NCBI RefSeq assembly: GCF_001640805.2
Contig: NC_066833.1
Location: forward strand, 1,059,024-1,123,023
DNA from: Lates calcarifer
Taxonomy: Eukaryota > Chordata > Actinopteri > Centropomidae
Direction: 5' to 3'
DNA: 64,000 bases
Positions within the stretch are counted from its first letter, which is position 1; every line of letters begins with the position of its first letter. Below are positions 58,751-64,000 of the stretch, one piece after another. The notes below the pieces were generated by a model. That model saw only the letters and a program-made list of their open reading frames with translations, was not told where the DNA came from and ran no database searches. The position numbers and the translations under genes were made by a program.

Positions 58751-59796
58751 AATTCAGAGTTTATCCAATGATGTGTTCACGGTCAGTGGGTGATAAAATT
58801 GAGCATAAGGACGGACAGAATGATCATAGAGAGAGAAAACTAGTGTATAGGCTATACAATGAGGGTACGTTTTACGATGTTGCTACGTTTTGATTCATTT
58901 GTGCGCACAAGATGAGTTTATAGTCTATACAGAGAGCCATTACAACAGACTGGCCTTCTCACACTTCATCTGTGTGTCAATACCTCGCCAAACTGCTGCA
59001 GCTGGGGAGAGAGAGAGAGTGGTCGTGCGCACGGGAAACCGACCTTCATATTATGTTCTGTTAACTCATTGACATAATATAAATATAACCTACATATAAC
59101 AGTTGGTGTTCCTCATCTTAAGATGAGGGAAAGCCCGACAGGTTGTGTGTGTTTATCGTGTTGTAGCTCGCACACAGCTTTGTAACGTGTGATGCGGATG
59201 TGACACTATAGTTTTTAATGCTAAAAACAGTCCACAGAAACTGTCAGACTATCCTTCATCTTCAGAAGTGAAGTATCAGCTTTTGACTGCTTCCCGACGC
59301 CCAGCGCATGACTGCTGAAGGCCAGTTTATCCCGTGCGTCTCTCTCTCTCTCTCTTTGCATACCAGCTGTAGCAGTTTAGCGAGATATAGCCCCACAGAT
59401 AAAGTGGTGTTGCCCAGTTTCCAGACTGATTTACACTCTCATTATTAATGACTAATAAATGGCTATATAATTAATGTAGTTACTGCAACCCGTGCTGCCT
59501 TGCCTATTTTCTCTCTCTGATCATTCAGTCCTTAAGCTCAATTCTGTCACCCACTAACCATGAACATATCACTGGATAAACTCTGAATTGACAAGGATTC
59601 TGTCCAATGACAAAGAATCCAGTGATGTGTTCTCGGTTGGTGGGTGATAGAGTTGAACATTTAGGACAGCTTTCTCTCCAAAGCATGTAGGCACAGCACC
59701 CAGGCTACTTATAATATCAATGTTAAGTTGATTATTAGTTAACAAGGCAGCATGAGCTGCAGTAAGTACATTAATTATATAGCCATTTATTAGCCA
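58751..59796. repeat. Cluster of long imperfect inverted repeats
   Basis: Three related arms. 58751-58812 (cagagtttatccaatgatgtg, ggtcagtgggtgataaaattgag) is inverted at 59527-59588. The segment 59451-59575 (taataaatggctatataatt, actgcaacccgtgctgcc) is inverted at 59612-59796 with an extra 60-80 bp in the right arm. No transposase is readable. It is likely a foldback or MITE-type element. The minus-strand frame 59569-59835 runs through one arm and is not recognised. Confidence 0.6.
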
Positions 59797-60023
59797 TTTC
59801 CATTCAACACAATCTATTTTATTTATAAACAACACAGAATATCTGGAACATTAGTAAACATGTATGTTAAGTTAAAATAATAAAATTAAATAAAAATGTA
59901 AATAAATGCAGTCCAATTCTGTTATTTCAGTGTTGATGCACAAAGGGCGCGACACACAGGCTCTCTTCTCTCCCTCTCTCTTTGTGCTAGTCATAAAAAC
60001 AGCGGAGAGCCAGCCAGCTGTTT

Positions 60024-60024
<1 letters not shown>

Positions 60025-60066
<42 letters not shown>
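60025..60066. repeat. A42 homopolymer
   Basis: A run of 42 adenines follows ccagctgtttc. No retrocopy or SINE body is recognised directly before it, so its origin is unclear. Confidence 0.9.
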
Positions 60067-60068
<2 letters not shown>

Positions 60069-60866
60069 GTTGTGATTTTGAACACACATACCCAATGGTG
60101 GAAAACTTGAATCAAAGTATATAAGTGAAAACGTGAAGACGTGATATCAGCCAAATTTAATTATAGTACTAAAATAAAAGTACTAATATCGCATTAAATG
60201 TTAACTTTTTTGCTCTTCTCCACTTCGTGAAGTAAGGTTAGTTAGCTAGCTAATTATTATCTGCCGCAGTACCAAGCCTACAGTATTTATTTCACCAATG
60301 CTAGACATGCTAACTGTTGTAGCTGTTGCATGCCTTCATTTCGGAAACAGCATTGCCTTGAATTTGGCCTAGAATGATGGGTGGTGCTCCCGTAGATGCG
60401 ATACTGTAGGAACAGTATGACAGAAAATATTAGTGGTTTGACTTTTGACTTTTTCAAACTGTGGTATACCTTGAAACTGGTAACCGGCCCATGCCTACAT
60501 GCAATTAAGCATGATAAAACTTTTAGCAGTTGCAATACAGCTGAGCCTCCCAATCAGGTAACATACTCAGATTAGTCACGGAATATGTAATAATATATGA
60601 TAATATATAACACCATATTTCAAGATTCTAAGATCTTCTCTTGTAATAATGAGATACAAAGGTACGTCATGATTATGAGATACAGATATACATAATCATG
60701 AGACTTTTTTTGGTGAAGACAATGCATTATGTATTTAATTAAATGAATAATTTAATTACACTAACTAATTAATGACTAATGTTGCCTTGATAACACACAT
60801 AAATGTAAAAATCCATCCAGCAGTAGAACCTGGCTCAGAGTGTTTGCACATTAGCTCATCACTCAC

Positions 60867-60963
60867 CAGATCTGGAATCGTCCATCTGCCAGGCTGCTGA
60901 GGATGGGACAGAACATGTCCGGGTTCCTGTGTGTCTGCAGGTGATACCAAATCTGCAGACTTC
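60867..60963 (-). CDS. cntnap5: cntnap5-like laminin-G exon
   Basis: On the minus strand a tgtag acceptor (60965-60964) and a gtgagt donor (60866-60861) bound 97 bp. The frame whose first base pair completes a split codon reads SLQIWYHLQTHRNPDMF and SSLADGRFQI. This follows the pattern of the fourth LamG domain of CNTNAP proteins (SLQIRY..PD....MADGQLHHI in relatives). The other frames have no such resemblance. The exon lies between the EGF exon at 62534 and the terminal exon at 44979, in the right order. LamG domains mediate extracellular binding. Confidence 0.65.
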
Positions 60964-61380
60964 CTACACATGAAATCATACAAACAGCATGAAAAGCTGC
61001 TGGCGGTGCTAAAACAGACCAGAGGAAAGGTCATAGGGTGATAAAAATGTGTACAGTTAGTCCTCTGAAGAACATGACTGGGATCAGAACATTTATACCA
61101 ATGTGACCAGTACATTGTTATTTAGATTTCTCATACAGTGGAAATTTTGGTCCAAAGGAAATGTCAGAGGGTTAGCAAACTGCTAGGATTCATGAATGTT
61201 CTAACAAAATATAATGTAAATTACCTCGTTTTCAAGAAAACTTGCCATGGACCACAGTGATGGTCAAGAAATTCCATCCAACTATTAAAATTCCAAACAA
61301 CTATTCTAATTCTAACAACTTTGGTCATCCTCTGACTTTTCATCCAGTACCATCATTATGGAGCTAGAACAGTGACATTA

Positions 61381-62042
61381 AGATTTGGCATTGAAAACAA
61401 AACCCAAACTGAAAAAGGAAACATTGACATTGAAATATTTGGATTGCAAAAAAGTTTTACTGAAAAATAAAACACAGACATCAAAAAATTACAGTCATCA
61501 CAATATTGTCATCTTACTTTATGATAATATCTTTTGTAATATGATGTGTTCAATGACAGTCTACAGATTTTTTCTTCCAATCTGTCTGCTTTCAGTAACA
61601 GTTTTTTTTTTTTAACACTGTCAGTACTTTTTCAATGGCATTGGTTTTTGGTTTCAATTCTGTGTCACTGTTTCGGAGTAGAGGGACGAGACTGGGGGAA
61701 AGGGCAAGGAGCGCTGGTGGGCAGTGTAAAGTGCTCTCTGCATCTAGGCAGAGACATACACACAAAGATAGGGAGAGAGAAAGCAAGACATGGCACACCT
61801 GAAAACCACATTTGAAAGGTATCATTTTTATGTTGCTGGTATGATGTCAAATAACTATCAACAGACCTTTTCCTGATCTATTTAAGCTGCGAGCTGCGCA
61901 CAATGTGTGTGTATTATTTTTCAGTATAAATTTTTTCAATGCCAATACTTGTTTCAATGCTAATTCAACTTTTTACAATACAAATATTTCAATGCCGATG
62001 TTTCCTTTTTCAGTTTGGGTTTTGTTTTCAACACCAAATCTT
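61381..62042. mobile_element. MITE-like element with about 75-bp inverted repeats
   Basis: The left arm agatttggcattgaaaacaa..acccaaactgaaaaagg (61381-61455) is repeated in inverse at about 61970-62042 with few differences. The 510-bp interior holds no transposase. It lies in a cntnap-like intron. I could not fix a target duplication. Confidence 0.65.
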
Positions 62043-62390
62043 TAGGTCAAAATTTTAATTTCTCCAGTAGCAGCCTAATTGGTTTATACCTGCAGAACTA
62101 ATTTTCAGCAGCCTTAGCAGTACTTTGTGTTTAATGTTAGTTAGCAAAGGCTAGCAATCTAACATGTCAAACCAAGATGATGAACAACGTTAACATGATA
62201 CCTAACGTCTAAAAAAACCTCAGTCTGAGAATCTTCACAAGCAATATTTGCTAATCATCAGCATGTTAACACCTCATTCTGAGTATGTTAGCATAGGTCT
62301 GTTAGGCTAGGTGACTGTTTTCAAATTCAGATTCTCCTTATTCAGCGACACATCCACTGAAAAACTCAGCACTGCTGGGCCTACATGGCG

Positions 62391-62430
62391 GCACAGTGGT
62401 GCAGTGGTTAGCACTGTCTTCAACACTTAA
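62391..62430 (+). mobile_element. tRNA-derived SINE head fragment
   Basis: ggcggcacagtggtgcagtgg followed by ttagcactgtc is the A-box head of the SINE whose body is seen at 44346. It is truncated right after. Confidence 0.65.
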
Positions 62431-62533
62431 GTTGTGGATTTTATTTGAAGATGGCTATTTATATCATTTATTTGTGTTGTATTATCAACATCAATTGATC
62501 AGTCAGACTGATCAAAGGTTGACCGTCAGTTAC

Positions 62534-62671
62534 CTTCTTTATAGGTGGGTCCTCCATAGGCTGACTGTGAGCAGTCGCAGGTGTAGCTCCTGCTGTTCTC
62601 AATACACCTCCCTCTGTTGTGGCAAAGGTTGTTAGAGCTACTGCAGTAACCTGGACACCCAGAGCTCACCC
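62534..62671 (-). CDS. cntnap5: cntnap5-like EGF exon
   Basis: On the minus strand the exon probably starts after tgccag (62677-62672) and ends at a gtaact donor (62533). It reads SSGCPGYCSSSNNLCHNRG then RCIENSRSYTCDCSQSAYGG and PTYKE. The spacing of cysteines and the words CIE..YTCDC..SAY-GP match the second EGF repeat of CNTNAP proteins. The sixth EGF cysteine, expected in GPFC, is a tyrosine here (GPTY). The acceptor choice is the least certain part. The 5' rest of the gene lies beyond the right edge of the window. Confidence 0.7.
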
Positions 62672-64000
62672 CTGGCACTATCTTTTGCCTTTCCTCCAGG
62701 TCATATATCACACCAGTGACAGTCATTGACAGTCCTGATGCAGCCTAGGAAGCCTCTCTGCTGGGATACTGTTGCCCCTGAGATGAAGACAGTTATGAGG
62801 CACTGATCACTGCATGACACAGGCCTCTGCAATTATCATATGGTTAAAGTCTTGTGTTAACTGCTGTATCGTAATGTAGTGATTTCAGACTGCTGTAGCT
62901 ATGACTTTTATTCAAATTTACAAGAAATAAAAAACTACTTATATGACTGTTTATCTGTCTAGATCAGGGATGGGAAGCTTTGATGATGGAGAGGGCCGCA
63001 AAAATGTTTATTTTACTAAGTGAAACAACTAATATACATGTTTCTTCTCTGCCCACCATAATAGTTTAAATGAGCACTAAGTTGACTGACCAGAGGTGGA
63101 TCAGCGTGAAGTTGTCCTGTCCTAATGAGATACCTGTGGCCTCTCCTGCTGGTGTACAATAGTGTGAATATCAATGTCAATGTTTGTACATCAAGTCTAC
63201 ATGAGCTGGAGTTTCACCTAGGGCTGAACAATTTTGAGAAAATATCGAATTTAATTTTCTGACAGATATTGCAATTTAATTTGTGATATAATTTTGAAAG
63301 TCAAGCTTCAGCTCAGGATTCACTATATACATGTAAAACGTGATGGAGCATTACCATTTAACAGATCATTTGAATATGAGCTACTCTATGTACTAATCCA
63401 GGGATGAGAATGAAAATATATGAATCCAAAATTTATTTATTCTAACAAAACAAACAATGAAATAATAGAACAATTCTCACAGAACAAAAAGTAGCACTAT
63501 GTTCTCTTGTCTTCTTTGCAGTAACTTTTCATCGGTCATACTGCTGCTCTGTGGGATTTGTCCTGATAGATAATACAAAATAGAAACTTATTGTTTAGCT
63601 AGTTCATTCTAACATTTTCTCTCTTTTTCTCCTATTTCTCTCTTGCCTCACCTCAACCAGATAGCAACTTTATAATATTGCAGCTATGGTAATAACTTTC
63701 CCTGCGGCGGGCCGCCACTATAAAATGTATAGAGCAAAAACACAACAGATATAAGATTGGCGTCTTGGTCATAGCTCAGTTATCTCTCTGACACGGTCAG
63801 TCGGTTTTAACCATAGACTGCAGAGCTGGCAGTGGCATATGCAGTATAGGCAAATGCTAAGGGTGCTGTCCATCCAGGGGCGCCACAAAATGGGGGGAGA
63901 AAAAAATGTGTAACTTTCACTATTCTTATAATAAAACTAGTTAGTACGATTATTTCTTAATGTGGAAAAACTGCATGTGAAGTCTATTAAATACTAAATA
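62672..64000 (-). other. cntnap-like intron with degenerate hAT-type repeats
   Basis: Around 62963 agatcagggatgggaagctttgatgatgga and agggccgcaaaaat begin a hAT-like non-autonomous repeat. gcggcgggccgccac near 63702 may be its other part. At 63232-63310 agggctgaacaattttgag starts another common fish hAT-type repeat, and aggggcgccacaaaatgggg (63877) a further one. No exon is recognised. Confidence 0.4.

Overview
This window comes from a ray-finned fish, almost certainly a teleost and probably a percomorph. Its protein-coding genes are spread over short exons with GT/AG introns. The gene order steap3 - C2orf76 - dbi - (tmem37 relic) matches the conserved vertebrate block on human 2q14. The intergenic and intronic DNA is full of typical fish transposons (hAT, DIRS, CACTA/EnSpm, Ty3/Gypsy, Tc1, tRNA-derived SINEs). 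The species cannot be named from the sequence.

Layout, left to right. 1-880: non-coding, with a trinucleotide repeat and half of a hAT relic. 882-5054 (+): complete five-exon steap3, a predicted 491-residue metalloreductase with both haem histidines, followed by a long 3' region with a SINE. 6901-13528: a hAT element with a perfect 8-bp target duplication. It has been invaded by a DIRS-like tyrosine-recombinase retroelement, which itself carries a pogo-like fragment and a TTAA-type MITE. 14034-24459 (+): C2orf76 (UPF0538), five recognisable exons. The 38-nt exon 3 is cut in two by a 6.9-kb array of an unclassified repeat, so this haplotype cannot encode the normal protein. 26554-32955 (+): intact four-exon dbi (acyl-CoA-binding protein) behind a CCAAT-rich promoter. 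About 33682-34120 (+): a frame-broken relic that looks like tmem37, in its syntenic place.

The right half is mostly mobile DNA. A CACTA/EnSpm-like element (about 34573-41721) holds a degraded TNP2-type transposase and a second multi-exon gene of the fish 'SAMD3-like' family. From about 44979 to beyond the right edge lies, on the minus strand, the 3' part of a contactin-associated protein gene (cntnap, cntnap5-like). I see its terminal transmembrane/cytoplasmic exon, one laminin-G exon and one EGF exon. Its introns hold a degraded Ty3/Gypsy retrotransposon with a Tc1 transposon inside it, a second and shorter CACTA element (51911-56400), and several MITE-like inverted repeats.

The host genes have unrelated roles: iron/copper reduction in endosomes, acyl-CoA buffering, neuronal adhesion. 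The main stories are the exon-splitting insertion in C2orf76, the apparent decay of tmem37, the nested transposons with dated order of insertion, and a cargo-like second gene carried by two different CACTA elements.
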